From: Acinetobacter lwoffii
GTDB taxonomy: Bacteria; Pseudomonadota; Gammaproteobacteria; Pseudomonadales; Moraxellaceae
Reading direction: 5' to 3'
Assembly (NCBI RefSeq): GCF_019343495.1
Contig: NZ_CP072549.1
Location: 806,001 to 870,000 of the forward strand
DNA length: 64,000 nucleotides
Shown here: in pieces, positions 55,001 through 64,000 of the stretch
Layout of the letters: each line of letters opens with the position of its first letter
Position numbering within the stretch: the first letter of the stretch is position 1
Made by a program: the position numbers and the translations under genes
Notes under the pieces: model-generated
Told to the model about the DNA's origin: nothing
What the model saw: the letters and a program-made list of their open reading frames with translations, nothing else
The model's database searches: none

Positions 55001-55477
55001 ATGATAAAAACCTGTTGCGGCTTACTCGAAGAGAAAAACATAAAAATTGCCTTTATCGAAAGCGCAAGTTCTGGATATCTCAGTAGCCAGTTCTCCATCT
55101 GTAAAGGAGAAGGTGCCGAAATTTTGATTGGTGGTTTGATCTGCTACGATGTAAGTGTCAAGACTTCAGTATTGGGCATTTCCAAGACTCTAATCAATAG
55201 TCATACTGCGGAATCCATGCCGGTGACTGTTGCTCTGGCGGAAGCAGGTAAAAAAATGTTCCGTGATGCGGACTGGATTATTGCCTGTACAGGGCTGCTT
55301 AAACCAGGCGGTAGTGCGACGCCAGAAAAACCGGAAGGGACTTTTTTTGTGGCCATTAATGATGGCACGCAAATCCATCAGTTCCAGTATTATCTGAAAG
55401 GCTCGCCACTTGAACGCCTCAACAAACTGTCCGCTGTGGTTGCACATGACATGATCAATCTATTGAATAACAGCTAA
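55001..55477 (+). CDS. CinA C-terminal domain protein, PncC-like
   Basis: 158 residues of the stand-alone CinA-C/PncC family (nicotinamide-nucleotide deamidation). The catalytic Ser is in FIESASSGYL near residue 20, GLICYDVSVKTSVLGI near residue 48 is the family core, and CTGLLKPGGSATPEKPEGT near residue 97 the usual Gly/Pro-rich loop. ESASSG differs from the common ESCTGG, so activity is uncertain. Confidence 0.8.
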   Translation: MIKTCCGLLEEKNIKIAFIESASSGYLSSQFSICKGEGAEILIGGLICYDVSVKTSVLGISKTLINSHTAESMPVTVALAEAGKKMFRDADWIIACTGLLKPGGSATPEKPEGTFFVAINDGTQIHQFQYYLKGSPLERLNKLSAVVAHDMINLLNNS

Positions 55478-55585
55478 GCTTTCAAAGTTACTATGTAGCC
55501 TGAATAAGCTTCATTATTTCTACCGTATTTTAAGATAGATTGGCATGATCAAATGCCAATCTATTTTTTTGAGGGTGGAATGACC

Positions 55586-56200
55586 ATGAATATTAAAACC
55601 GCACTGCTTCTGCTCCCTCTGAGCTTGCCCAGTCTGGCTTTCGCTACTGTAGGCGGCCCACAAAATATTGAAGTTCTAGGCTATGAAGTCAAAGAACAGA
55701 AGCTTTATATCATGCGTCATTATCTTGATGGTCGTGGACGCTTGCCTCAACTGTATTATTATAATTTTAAATCCCAAAAACCAAATCAACTGGTTCAGGT
55801 CAATTCCTTATATATCAATCCTAAAACCAAGCGCATCGATTATGATCAAGACAGTCGCAAGTTTGATCAGGACATTGCCAAAATCAAAAAACGTTTAGTT
55901 CCATTAAATCCAATTCAAAAATCAAAGCCACAGCTTAAGGTGTTAAAGACAACGAAAGGTAGCGCGCCTGCCTGGCATGATCCTCAGGAAAAAGTGCCAA
56001 AATGGACCTATCAATATCAAGTAAAATCCAGCTTACAAAAAAGTCCGGTTCAGCAAGCAGTCAGTTATCAGCAAGGCTTGAAAATTAGCCAGGCCTATAA
56101 AGTTCCGAAACAGAATAAAACCCTGGTAATAGTAAAGTATCTGGGTATTCCTTTTGAAACAGGTTATAGCATTGAAGATCCGGCACTGTTAAGTCGATAA
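55586..56200 (+). CDS. Secreted hypothetical protein
   Basis: 204 residues with a signal peptide (cut near LAFAT). The mature part is basic, rich in Lys, Gln and Tyr (MRHYLDGRGRLPQLYYYN, PAWHDPQEKVPKWTYQYQV). GAGGGTGG is properly spaced from the ATG at 55586; an ATG two codons earlier is too close. No family recognised. Confidence 0.65.
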   Translation: MNIKTALLLLPLSLPSLAFATVGGPQNIEVLGYEVKEQKLYIMRHYLDGRGRLPQLYYYNFKSQKPNQLVQVNSLYINPKTKRIDYDQDSRKFDQDIAKIKKRLVPLNPIQKSKPQLKVLKTTKGSAPAWHDPQEKVPKWTYQYQVKSSLQKSPVQQAVSYQQGLKISQAYKVPKQNKTLVIVKYLGIPFETGYSIEDPALLSR

Positions 56201-56213
56201 CAGAATTCACTAA

Positions 56214-56247
56214 AAAAAATAAGGTCTCAATTGAGACCTTATTTTTA
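56214..56247. terminator. Bidirectional terminator, gene at 55586 / prpC
   Basis: Perfect 20-nt palindrome AAGGTCTCAATTGAGACCTT (56221-56240) extended by A and T runs. Confidence 0.85.
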
Positions 56248-56265
56248 TTCTAGGACATTTACGGA

Positions 56266-57405
56266 TCAAGCCGCTGTAGAACGCTCAGCGATTGGCACTA
56301 CTTTACGTAGTTCTGGACCGGTATAGTCCGCGCTTGGACGGATAATACGGTTATCTGCACGCTGTTCCATCACATGCGCTGCCCAACCTGTCACACGTGA
56401 CATAACAAAGATCGGGGTAAACAACTTGGTTGGAATGCCCATGAAATGATAAGCCGAAGCATGGAAGAAATCCGCATTACAGAATAATTTCTTCTCACGC
56501 CACATGACTTCTTCGCAGCGCACTGACACTGGATAAAGTACGGTATCACCGACATCTTTGGCTAAACGCTCCGACCAGACTTTAATAATGCCATTACGCG
56601 GATCATTGTCCTTATAGATCGCATGACCGAAGCCCATGATTTTTTCTTTACGTTCCAGCATGCCCAGCATTTCACGTTCAGCTTCTTCAGGCGACTTCCA
56701 GTTTTCGATCATGTCCATCGCAGCTTCGTTGGCACCGCCATGTAGAGGGCCACGCAAGGAACCGATTGCACCGGTAATACAGGAATGCATATCTGACAGC
56801 GTTGATGCACACACACGAGCGGTAAAAGTCGAAGCATTGAATTCATGCTCTGCATACAGAATCAAGGAAACATTCATTACCTGTTCATGTAGCTCATTTG
56901 GTTTTTCACCATGCAGAAGATGCAGGAACTGTGCACCAATCGAATCATCGTCAGTATTTTCTTCAATACGTACGCCGTCATGACTATAACGATACCAGTA
57001 ACAAATGATTGCCGGCAAAGTTGCCAAAATGCGGTCTGCGATATCCTGTTGCTGCTCAAAAGACTGCTCAGTTTCAAGATTGCCCAGCATGGAAACGCCA
57101 GTACGCATCACATCCATTGGATGCGAATCCGCAGGAATACGCTCAAGGACTTCTTTTAATGCCTGAGGTAAAGTGCGCAAGGATTTCAGTTTGGCTTTGT
57201 AGGCTGCCAATTGCTCTGCTGTCGGCAATTCTCCGAAGAAAATCAGATAAGCGACTTCTTCAAACTGGCAATGTTCAGCCAGATCCTGCACGTCATAACC
57301 ACGATAGGTCAGACCTGCGCTACTTTTCCCTACTGTTGAGAGTGAGGTTTTACCTGCCACTTGTCCGCGCAATCCTGCGCCAGTGAGTACTTTTCCTTCA
57401 GCCAT
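56266..57405 (-). CDS. prpC: 2-methylcitrate synthase
   Basis: 379-residue citrate-synthase-family enzyme condensing propionyl-CoA with oxaloacetate. GLRGQVAGKTSLSTVGKSSAGLTYRGYD at the N-terminus (two parts, residues 12-40), the catalytic His in LHGGANEAAMDM near residue 225, and GFGHAIYKDNDPRN near residue 262 identify PrpC rather than GltA. The usual prpD/acnD and prpF do not follow; a terminator does. The gene starts only 4 nt after the prpB stop. Confidence 0.93.
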   Translation of the reverse strand: MAEGKVLTGAGLRGQVAGKTSLSTVGKSSAGLTYRGYDVQDLAEHCQFEEVAYLIFFGELPTAEQLAAYKAKLKSLRTLPQALKEVLERIPADSHPMDVMRTGVSMLGNLETEQSFEQQQDIADRILATLPAIICYWYRYSHDGVRIEENTDDDSIGAQFLHLLHGEKPNELHEQVMNVSLILYAEHEFNASTFTARVCASTLSDMHSCITGAIGSLRGPLHGGANEAAMDMIENWKSPEEAEREMLGMLERKEKIMGFGHAIYKDNDPRNGIIKVWSERLAKDVGDTVLYPVSVRCEEVMWREKKLFCNADFFHASAYHFMGIPTKLFTPIFVMSRVTGWAAHVMEQRADNRIIRPSADYTGPELRKVVPIAERSTAA

Positions 57406-57409
57406 TTTT

Positions 57410-58294
57410 TTAATTCTCCTGTTTAAACAGTTTATCTAATGTGTCTTCGAAGCTGTGATAATCTAAAAATTCGTAGAGTTCTTTTCGTTGTTGCATGATA
57501 TCCAGAACATTTACCTGAGTACCATGTTCGCGCACCGAACGCATCACTTCAAGTGCGGCTTTTTGCATGGCACGTGTCGCTGACAATGGATACAGCACCA
57601 TGCCAATGCCCTGCTCAGCCAGTTCATCTACCGTATAATAGGGTGTATCACCAAATTCGGTAATATTTGCCAAGACTGGAACACCGACCGCATCACACAC
57701 TGTACGGTACATGGTGATATCAGTCATCGCTTCAGCAAAGATCGCATCTGCGCCCGCTTCAACACAGGCAGAAGCACGGTCAATCACGGCTTGCAGGCCT
57801 TCTTTTTGTAGCGCATCGGTACGCGCCATCACCACGAAGTTTGAATCGGTTTTCGCATCTACAGCAGCTTTGATACGATCGACCATTTCCTGTTGCGATA
57901 CGATTTCTTTATTTGGACGATGACCACAACGCTTCTGTGCCACCTGATCTTCAATATGAACCGCAGCGGCTCCTGCTGCAATCATCTGCTTGATCGTGCG
58001 GGCAATATTTAATGCACCGCCCCAACCGGTATCAATATCAACCAGTAAAGGTGTATCCACACGCTCAGTGATCCGGCGTACATCTTCAAGAACATTATCC
58101 AGGCTGGTCATGCCCAGATCAGGCAAACCATAAGAATAATTCGCGACACCCGCACCTGATAAATAAATGGCTTTATAACCGACCTGTTTGGCCATCATGG
58201 CAGCATAGGCATTTACCGTGCCCATAATTTGCAATGGTTTCTCGACTTCAAGCGCTTGTCTAAATCTTAAACCTGCAGACATTTGTTCTGTCAT
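57410..58294 (-). CDS. prpB: Methylisocitrate lyase
   Basis: 294-residue isocitrate-lyase-superfamily enzyme cleaving 2-methylisocitrate to pyruvate and succinate. [14 protein letters not shown] near residue 84, the catalytic Cys in [13 protein letters not shown] near residue 120, and MARTDAL near residue 155 are conserved. First gene of prpBC; divergent from a TetR-family gene, with a 230-nt region between. Confidence 0.95.
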   Translation of the reverse strand: MTEQMSAGLRFRQALEVEKPLQIMGTVNAYAAMMAKQVGYKAIYLSGAGVANYSYGLPDLGMTSLDNVLEDVRRITERVDTPLLVDIDTGWGGALNIARTIKQMIAAGAAAVHIEDQVAQKRCGHRPNKEIVSQQEMVDRIKAAVDAKTDSNFVVMARTDALQKEGLQAVIDRASACVEAGADAIFAEAMTDITMYRTVCDAVGVPVLANITEFGDTPYYTVDELAEQGIGMVLYPLSATRAMQKAALEVMRSVREHGTQVNVLDIMQQRKELYEFLDYHSFEDTLDKLFKQEN

Positions 58295-58424
58295 CTTCCT
58301 TTTCCACAGTCTTGGCTATAATTATTGAAATTCGAGTATACTCATTTGGCTTGCTCATTCCATAACCCGATAGAACAAATACTCTAAAACTTTAGTCAAA
58401 TTTTTAAGTTTTGCTTTACCTAAT

Positions 58425-58479
58425 TAGCAAATAGCGCACTTATCTGGCGCAATTATGAAATATGTGCATATATTTGCTA
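58425..58479. promoter_or_regulatory. Inverted repeats between prpB and TetR gene
   Basis: TAGCAAATA (58425-58433) and TATTTGCTA (58471-58479) form a perfect 9-bp inverted repeat 37 nt apart, and TATG-TG-CATA lies just before the second arm. A plausible operator region for the divergent TetR regulator. Confidence 0.4.
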
Positions 58480-58524
58480 TGATGGCGTTTCAATCTTTAT
58501 TGTCATGTTGATGTACGATCTCCT

Positions 58525-59172
58525 ATGCAAGACCTTGCCCTAGAACCGCTCGCCAAAGATCTGCCACAGACCAAACGTGGTCATGAGCGTTGTATTGCGC
58601 TGCTGATCAGTGCAACCGAGCTATTTCTGGAACGGGGTTATGACGCTGTCTCTCTGGATGATATCGTCCAGCATGCCGGAGGCTCCAAAGCTTCGATCTA
58701 TAAATACTTTGGCAATAAAGAAGGCTTGTTTAAAGCCATCTGCGATTATCGTCGTATCAAGTTTTTTGAAGATATCAGTATTCCGATCGAATTGATGGCA
58801 CTGGATTTTCGTAGTTATTTAGTACACACGCTACTCAATTTTTATCACCAGATCATGCAACCTGAAAACTCGGCCTTTATGCGTCTGGTGCTGGAACAGA
58901 GTCAGCGCAATCCAGAACTTGCTCAACATATTCATGAGCGAGGCCCGGTGCATGTGCAAAGTGCCATTGCCACGGCTTTAGAACAGGCAGATGCGCAAGG
59001 TTTATTGCATTGCGAAAATCCACAATATTCGGCACAGTTGTATTTTGGTATTTTGCGCAATCTGGAATGGCGTATTCTGATGGGAATTCCGGTACAGGAA
59101 GATGATCAGGAAATCGACAAATACATCAGTTATTGTGTGGATCGCTTTTTAGACGGTCATCAAAAAGTCTAG
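58525..59172 (+). CDS. TetR/AcrR-family regulator
   Basis: 215 residues. The N-terminal helix-turn-helix is AVSLDDIVQHAGGSKASIYKYFGNKEGLFKA near residues 40-70; the variable ligand-binding domain follows. It is divergent from prpBC, so autoregulation and control of propionate genes are likely but not proven. Acinetobacter prp clusters usually have a GntR-type regulator, so TetR here is unusual. Confidence 0.9.
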   Translation: MQDLALEPLAKDLPQTKRGHERCIALLISATELFLERGYDAVSLDDIVQHAGGSKASIYKYFGNKEGLFKAICDYRRIKFFEDISIPIELMALDFRSYLVHTLLNFYHQIMQPENSAFMRLVLEQSQRNPELAQHIHERGPVHVQSAIATALEQADAQGLLHCENPQYSAQLYFGILRNLEWRILMGIPVQEDDQEIDKYISYCVDRFLDGHQKV

Positions 59173-59286
59173 TTTTTTTGCATTTTTCATTGCTTATAGT
59201 ATATTAGCCGATTCCGTATTTTTTTCTTAAACTAACCAACAACTGATTGTTGATCGAGTTTTTCGGCAATTATTGTGGAGTAACGA

Positions 59287-60207
59287 ATGGCTCTCCGTCA
59301 CTTTCTCACCTTACGCGATTTATCAACTTTAGAACTTAACCAGATTTTGCAACGCGCAATTGAGCTTAAGCGCAAACAGCATAACAATGAAGTGTTCCAA
59401 CCATTTGTTGGTAAAGTGATGGGCATGATTTTTGAGAAATCGAGTACCCGTACGCGTGTTTCGTTTGAAGCTGGCATGAGCCAATTTGGTGGTAGCGCGA
59501 TTTTCCTGTCTTCACGCGATACCCAGTTAGGTCGTGGTGAACCGATTGAAGATTCAGCACGTGTGATTTCAAGCATGCTGGATATCGTGATGATCCGTAC
59601 TTTCGGCCATGATATCGTGGAGCGTTTTGCATCTTATTCAAAAGTTCCAGTGATTAATGCGTTGACAGATGACCACCATCCTTGCCAGCTACTTGCTGAC
59701 ATGCAGACTTATGTAGAGCAACGTGGCTCAATTGAAGGTAAAACTGTTGCCTGGATTGGTGATGGCAACAATATGTGTAACTCTTATATTGAAGCTGCAC
59801 ATATGTGGGGCTTTAATCTGAAAATTGCAGCGCCAAAAGGCTATGAGCCACAAGAAAAATTCCTGTCTGAATTCGCGCATTGTGTGGAACTGGTTCCTTC
59901 TGCTGAAGATGCAGCGGTGAATGCTGACCTGATCGTGACTGATGTTTGGGCAAGCATGGGTCAGGAAGAAGAGCAGAAGATCCGTGAAAAAGCCTTTGCA
60001 GATTATCAGGTGAATGAACGCCTGATGGATCTTGCACATCCGGATTGCTTGTTTATGCACTGCTTGCCTGCGCATCGTGGCGAAGAGATTTCAGAAAATC
60101 TGCTTGACCATAAAAATGCTGTAGTTTGGGATGAAGCAGAAAATCGTTTGCACGCGCAAAAAGCCTTGGTTGAATTCCTGATTAATGAAAATCTGAAAAA
60201 AGACTAA
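59287..60207 (+). CDS. argF: Ornithine carbamoyltransferase
   Basis: 306-residue anabolic enzyme making citrulline from ornithine and carbamoyl phosphate. The carbamoyl-phosphate loop [10 protein letters not shown] is near residue 56, [10 protein letters not shown] near residue 132, [11 protein letters not shown] near residue 220, and the ornithine-site [10 protein letters not shown] near residue 260. Full length; monocistronic. Confidence 0.96.
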   Translation: MALRHFLTLRDLSTLELNQILQRAIELKRKQHNNEVFQPFVGKVMGMIFEKSSTRTRVSFEAGMSQFGGSAIFLSSRDTQLGRGEPIEDSARVISSMLDIVMIRTFGHDIVERFASYSKVPVINALTDDHHPCQLLADMQTYVEQRGSIEGKTVAWIGDGNNMCNSYIEAAHMWGFNLKIAAPKGYEPQEKFLSEFAHCVELVPSAEDAAVNADLIVTDVWASMGQEEEQKIREKAFADYQVNERLMDLAHPDCLFMHCLPAHRGEEISENLLDHKNAVVWDEAENRLHAQKALVEFLINENLKKD

Positions 60208-60233
60208 TTTTTTAAGATGAATTTTCACAAATT

Positions 60234-60261
60234 AAGCACCAATCTCTGGTGCTTTTTTTGT
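60234..60261 (+). terminator. Terminator of argF
   Basis: AAGCACCA / TGGTGCTT stem with loop ATCTC and a T run. Confidence 0.85.
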
Positions 60262-60311
60262 CTCAGCTCTTATAATCGTTGTTGAAATGGAATAAAAAGT
60301 GATTTTATACA

Positions 60312-60785
60312 ATGCAAAAAAAATATTGGATTTTGGCACTCTTGGCAGGTTTTAGCAGTGCTGTCTTACCGGTGCATGCTTCTGAATTTGACCAATATCT
60401 TCAAGAAAAAAATATTATTGACAGCAAATTTAAAATTCAGAAAAAAGCTGAACTGAATGAATTACTCGCAGTGCTCAGTGCAGAGGATTCCAGAACTTTA
60501 CCGTTGCAGATTGATCAAAATACGATTATTGAACAATTGCAGTTAAGTGCCAACAAAACCACACTGAAAGGCATGATCATCACGCCCGATTTTAGCCAGT
60601 TTGAAAAAGACCTAGGGCGCAAAGAAGTGATGAAAGTCATTCGCAACAATCTGCTGAATAATTGTGAAATTTTCTTTGAGCATCGTTATCAGATTGCGAA
60701 CCCTTACAAGGTTGAACTCAGCCTGAACTCGCAGACACAAACCTATAAAACTGATATTTCCCAAAAAGATTGCAAATTAAAATAA
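60312..60785 (+). CDS. Secreted hypothetical protein
   Basis: 157 residues with a signal peptide (cut near PVHAS, residue 24). The mature part has two Cys (NNCEIFFEH and QKDCKLK). No family recognised. Own terminator downstream. Confidence 0.65.
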   Translation: MQKKYWILALLAGFSSAVLPVHASEFDQYLQEKNIIDSKFKIQKKAELNELLAVLSAEDSRTLPLQIDQNTIIEQLQLSANKTTLKGMIITPDFSQFEKDLGRKEVMKVIRNNLLNNCEIFFEHRYQIANPYKVELSLNSQTQTYKTDISQKDCKLK

Positions 60786-60837
60786 TCTAAACCCATAAGA
60801 CATTTATTTCAATTCAGGATTCTTGAATCCTGAAAAC

Positions 60838-60864
60838 AAAAGGTAGCTATGGCTACCTTTTTTT
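60838..60864. terminator. Terminator after the gene at 60312
   Basis: AAAGGTAGC / GCTACCTTT stem with a 4-nt loop and a T run. Confidence 0.8.
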
Positions 60865-60894
60865 GATGAACTTTTTTATCAAGGTGTACCTCAA

Positions 60895-61248
60895 TTAACG
60901 TATCAAGCCTTGTGGTTGCAAAATAATAACCAGTGCACCCAGTATTACCACCATACCACCAAGCAGATCCCAACGTGACAGTGTGACTTGATCAACGAAG
61001 CGCAACCACATTAGCGCTGAAAAAATATAGATACCGCCATAAGCGGCATAGATCCGTCCTGAAGCAGCTGGATGCAAGGTTAACAGCCAGACAAAAGCCG
61101 CCAAAGCCAGAGCTGTCGGAATCCACAACCAATGGCTTTTTCCCTGATTTAAAATTAGATAAGGAAAATAACAGCCTAAAATTTCCATCAGTGCTGTGAC
61201 CAAAAACAGGAAAAATGTCGTGAACAACTTGGTAATTTGAATATCCAT
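60895..61248 (-). CDS. YnfA family (UPF0060) membrane protein
   Basis: 117 residues with four membrane helices, SMR-like fold. [13 protein letters not shown] near residue 19 (conserved Glu), [18 protein letters not shown] near residue 57, and [15 protein letters not shown] near the C-terminus fit UPF0060/YnfA. An efflux role is suggested for the family. Monocistronic. Confidence 0.92.
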   Translation of the reverse strand: MDIQITKLFTTFFLFLVTALMEILGCYFPYLILNQGKSHWLWIPTALALAAFVWLLTLHPAASGRIYAAYGGIYIFSALMWLRFVDQVTLSRWDLLGGMVVILGALVIILQPQGLIR

Positions 61249-61306
61249 AATTTATCTTTTGAACTAGATGAATGAGTTTAATGCTTTAAAATATGAATGC
61301 ATGAAA

Positions 61307-61328
61307 AAACCCGTGCAAGCACGGGTTT
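61307..61328 (-). terminator. Terminator of clpA
   Basis: AAACCCGTGC / GCACGGGTTT perfect 10-bp arms around AA; T tail on the minus strand. Confidence 0.85.
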
Positions 61329-61343
61329 GATCTTTCTTGTTCA

Positions 61344-63620
61344 TTAGGCCGGTTCAGCAGTCTGATCTTCAAAAACCTCAAGTTTTAAGCCAACCGCTTT
61401 ACCATTTTCTTTTTTAACCGATACTGCAACATTGCCGCCATTTTCAGCCAGTTCACCAAACAGGATCATCTCAGCAAGCGGTTTTTTCAGGTGCTCCTGA
61501 ATCAGACGTTGCATTGGACGTGCGCCCATTAAACGGTCATAGCCATGTTCTGACATCCATTCACGTGCGCTTTGATCCACTTCCAGCATGACTTTTTTGT
61601 CATCCAGTTGTGCTTGAAGTTCAGTCAGGAATTTATCCACGACATTTTCAATAATGCTGCTTGGTAATGCCTTGAACTGAATCACTCCGTCGAGACGGTT
61701 ACGGAATTCTGGCGAGAAGGCTTTCTTCATCGCTTCCTGATTATCGTTACTATTGTCTTGTTCCATGAAACCGATGCTGGCACGAGAAATACTCTCAGCA
61801 CCAATATTGGTGGTGAGTACCAAGACCACGTTACGGAAATCAGATTTACGCCCGTTGTTATCAGTCAATGAACCATGATCCATAATCTGTAATAACAGGT
61901 TAAACACATCTGGATGCGCTTTTTCGATCTCGTCTAGCAACAGTACACAATGCGGATTTTTATGAATCGCATCGGTGAGCAAGCCACCTTGATCAAAACC
62001 GACATAGCCCGGAGGTGCACCGATTAAGCGAGACACCGCATGGCGTTCCATATATTCCGACATATCAAAGCGAACCAGTTCCACACCCATCTGTTTTGCG
62101 AGCTGCTTGGTCACTTCGGTTTTACCGACCCCTGTTGGACCTGCAAAAACAAAGCTACCAACAGGCTTATCTGGAGATTTCAAACCGGCACGTGATAGTT
62201 TAATTGCAGATGCCAAAGCTTCAATGGCTTCATCCTGACCAAAGACCACACGTTTCAGATCGCGCTCAAGATTTTCCAGCACGCTCTTGTCATCTTTCGA
62301 GACAGTTTTTGGTGGAATACGCGCAATTTTAGAGACGATATCTTCAATATTTTCTACGGTGATCAAACTGTCATCTTGTTCAGCTTTCAGACGGCGCTGA
62401 GCACCGGCTTCATCAATGACGTCAATCGCCTTATCTGGCAAGAAACGGTCGTTGATAAATTTTGCAGAAAGTTCTACCGCAGACACCAAGGCTTGATCGT
62501 CATATTCTACATGATGGAAATCTTCAAATTTCGATTTCAGACCACGTAGAATATCAATGGTTTCTGAAATAGAGGGTTCATTCACATCAATTTTCTGGAA
62601 ACGGCGCGATAAAGCATGATCTTTCTCAAAGACCTGACGGTATTCCTGGAAAGTGGTTGAGCCAATGCAACGTAAAGAACCATTTGCCAGCGCCGGTTTG
62701 ATCAGATTCGATGCATCCATGGTGCTGCCCATACTCGAGCCTGCACCAATAATCATGTGAATTTCATCAATAAACAGCACTGCTTCAGGTTTCTTTTTCA
62801 GCGCATTTAAAAGCTGTTTCAAGCGTTTTTCAAAATCACCGCGGTATTTGGTTCCTGCCACCAAAGCACCAATGTCCAGACTGAAAATTTCAGCATTTTC
62901 CAGCGGTTTTGGCGCTTTACCATTCACGATCAACCAGGCCAGACCTTCAGCAATCGAGGTTTTACCAACTCCCGGATCACCGACAAGCAGCGGGTTGTTT
63001 TTACGACGGCGGCAAAGAATTTGTGCGGCACGCTCGATTTCTTTTTCACGACCAATCAGTGGATCGGTCTTGCCCTTTTGTGCTTCAACATTCAGGTTAG
63101 TGGTATAAAGCTCAAGTGGACCTGAACTCGCTGAAGATGCTGATTCGCCATCTAGGTCTTCGATTTCCTCTTCAGACTGTACATCTTCTTTACGCGTACC
63201 ATGAGACAGATATTGAGTCAGGGTCAGACGGTTAATTTGATGACGTTTAAGCAGATAGACTGCAAATGAGTCACGCTCAGAATACATGGCAACCAGAATA
63301 TCAGCACCTTCTACAGTACGATCACCACCGCTTGATTGCACGTGAAAAATCGCGCGTTGCAAGATCCGGTCGAAGCTTTCTGTCGGGTGTGGTGCCTGAT
63401 CACTATTTTCACCAAGTTTAGGGGTATGTTGTTCTACGTACTCTTCTAATTCCTTACGCAACACGATGATGTCGGCACCACATGCTTTGAGAGCATTTAC
63501 GGCAGAATCATTGTCGAGTAAGGCTAACAATAAATGTTCTACGGTCAGGAACTCATGTCTCTTTTGACGAGCCATGCTGACAGCCAAACGTAGTGATACT
63601 TCTAATTGACGACTGAGCAT
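61344..63620 (-). CDS. clpA: ATP-dependent Clp protease ATP-binding subunit ClpA
   Basis: 758-residue AAA+ unfoldase. The N-domain spans about residues 1-145. D1 has Walker A GDPGVGKTS near residue 215 and Walker B VLFIDEIH; D2 has Walker A GPTGVGKTE near residue 494 and Walker B LLLDEIEKAHP. The ClpP-docking IGF loop is in ASIGFMEQD. It unfolds substrates for ClpP, with ClpS delivering N-degron proteins. It follows clpS by about 10 nt. Confidence 0.97.
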   Translation of the reverse strand: MLSRQLEVSLRLAVSMARQKRHEFLTVEHLLLALLDNDSAVNALKACGADIIVLRKELEEYVEQHTPKLGENSDQAPHPTESFDRILQRAIFHVQSSGGDRTVEGADILVAMYSERDSFAVYLLKRHQINRLTLTQYLSHGTRKEDVQSEEEIEDLDGESASSASSGPLELYTTNLNVEAQKGKTDPLIGREKEIERAAQILCRRRKNNPLLVGDPGVGKTSIAEGLAWLIVNGKAPKPLENAEIFSLDIGALVAGTKYRGDFEKRLKQLLNALKKKPEAVLFIDEIHMIIGAGSSMGSTMDASNLIKPALANGSLRCIGSTTFQEYRQVFEKDHALSRRFQKIDVNEPSISETIDILRGLKSKFEDFHHVEYDDQALVSAVELSAKFINDRFLPDKAIDVIDEAGAQRRLKAEQDDSLITVENIEDIVSKIARIPPKTVSKDDKSVLENLERDLKRVVFGQDEAIEALASAIKLSRAGLKSPDKPVGSFVFAGPTGVGKTEVTKQLAKQMGVELVRFDMSEYMERHAVSRLIGAPPGYVGFDQGGLLTDAIHKNPHCVLLLDEIEKAHPDVFNLLLQIMDHGSLTDNNGRKSDFRNVVLVLTTNIGAESISRASIGFMEQDNSNDNQEAMKKAFSPEFRNRLDGVIQFKALPSSIIENVVDKFLTELQAQLDDKKVMLEVDQSAREWMSEHGYDRLMGARPMQRLIQEHLKKPLAEMILFGELAENGGNVAVSVKKENGKAVGLKLEVFEDQTAEPA

Positions 63621-63629
63621 GTAACCCCC

Positions 63630-64000
63630 TTAATCTTTAGGCTCTATTTGGCAAAGTAACGGATGACCTTGTGATCGAGCATAATTATTGACTTGGTTCG
63701 CTTTGGTCTCCGCAATGTCTCGAGGATAGACCCCAGCTACACCCTTTCCTTCATAATGTACAGTTAGCATTACTTGTGTAGCTTGGTCAAGATTCATTGC
63801 AAAGTATTGTTGTAAAATTTCAATTACAAACTCCATCGGCGTATAGTCGTCATTTAATAAAACAACGGCATACAACGGTGGACGTTTCAGTTCTGGCGGT
63901 GCAGTTTGTACAGCTAGGTCAGAATCACCGTCTTCAGAGGGTTCATTTGCTAAACGTGGGCTGATATGCCAATCAACAATTCCAGACTCATTAAAAGAGT
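63630..64000 (-). CDS. clpS: ClpA adaptor ClpS, start beyond the window
   Basis: N-degron adaptor. The conserved core [20 protein letters not shown] (hydrophobic N-end pocket with Asn-Asp-Asp) is followed by [20 protein letters not shown], with the pocket His. The frame stays open from 63875 to the right edge ([19 protein letters not shown] upstream of KRPPLY) without an ATG; the only in-window start would be a TTG at 63875 inside the core. So the true start lies beyond 64000. First gene of clpS-clpA. Confidence 0.93.
   Translation of the reverse strand, partial: SFNESGIVDWHISPRLANEPSEDGDSDLAVQTAPPELKRPPLYAVVLLNDDYTPMEFVIEILQQYFAMNLDQATQVMLTVHYEGKGVAGVYPRDIAETKANQVNNYARSQGHPLLCQIEPKD

Noticed and set aside
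63875..63877. TTG as the start of clpS
   Set aside because: It lies inside the conserved core, and the frame stays open with ClpS-like sequence to the window edge.

Overview
The window looks like a chromosomal segment of an Acinetobacter species (Moraxellaceae). Reasons: a pmrC-pmrA-pmrB operon, the tusDCBE, accBC and clpSA arrangements, moderately AT-rich intergenic DNA, and small secreted proteins of an Acinetobacter character. I recognised no tRNA or rRNA gene, CRISPR array, intact transposase or prophage.

Region 1 (1-17.9 kb) is a purine/urate locus for nitrogen scavenging. It encodes a route from urate to glyoxylate and urea: HpxO (urate hydroxylase), UraH, UraD, PuuE (allantoinase), Alc (allantoicase) and AllA. 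It also has an NCS2 permease, a Tsx-like outer-membrane channel, a BMP-type nucleoside ABC importer and an amidohydrolase. Two paralogous Rieske oxygenases bracket the core. Five promoters (puuE, uraDH-permease, tsx-like, alc-allA, hpxO) have a GG-N10-GC sigma-54 signature, and a sixth, weaker one precedes the lysR gene. Two genes are broken: the permease (+2 slip in a CT run) and the amidohydrolase (apparent deletion plus frameshift).

Region 2 (18-28.4 kb) is an envelope-modification block. pmrCAB (lipid A phosphoethanolamine transfer and its two-component system) is followed by convergent dgkA-pap2. Divergent from dgkA is a four-gene operon: thermostable-hemolysin-like protein, adenylate-forming ligase, Fe(II)/2OG oxygenase and SDR. 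Three PmrA-box-like sites lie 48, 48 and 49 nt before the starts of pmrC, dgkA and the hemolysin-like gene. Each is followed after 10 nt by a TAnnnT -10 element. This predicts that the uncharacterised four-gene pathway belongs to the polymyxin-response regulon, and it is the main discovery candidate.

Region 3 (28.4-40.4 kb) mixes housekeeping genes (fumC, tusDCBE, ybaK) with accessory genes and AT-rich gaps. The gaps carry a four-copy TTGCTTAGGCTA repeat. An epimerase-like protein here lacks the catalytic lysine.

Region 4 (40.4-47.7 kb) holds aroQ-accB-accC, a MASE1-GGDEF diguanylate cyclase, an amidase and an MFS transporter. Region 5 (47.7-56.2 kb) is accessory. It contains a catalase-like and a secretory-lipase-like gene with the same palindromic operator, a SRAP protein, a decayed orphan HigB-like toxin, two very small Cys-containing proteins, and an 83-residue protein that is 61% glutamine. 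Region 6 (56.2-64 kb) carries prpB-prpC with a divergent TetR regulator, argF, ynfA, clpA and clpS; clpS runs off the right edge.
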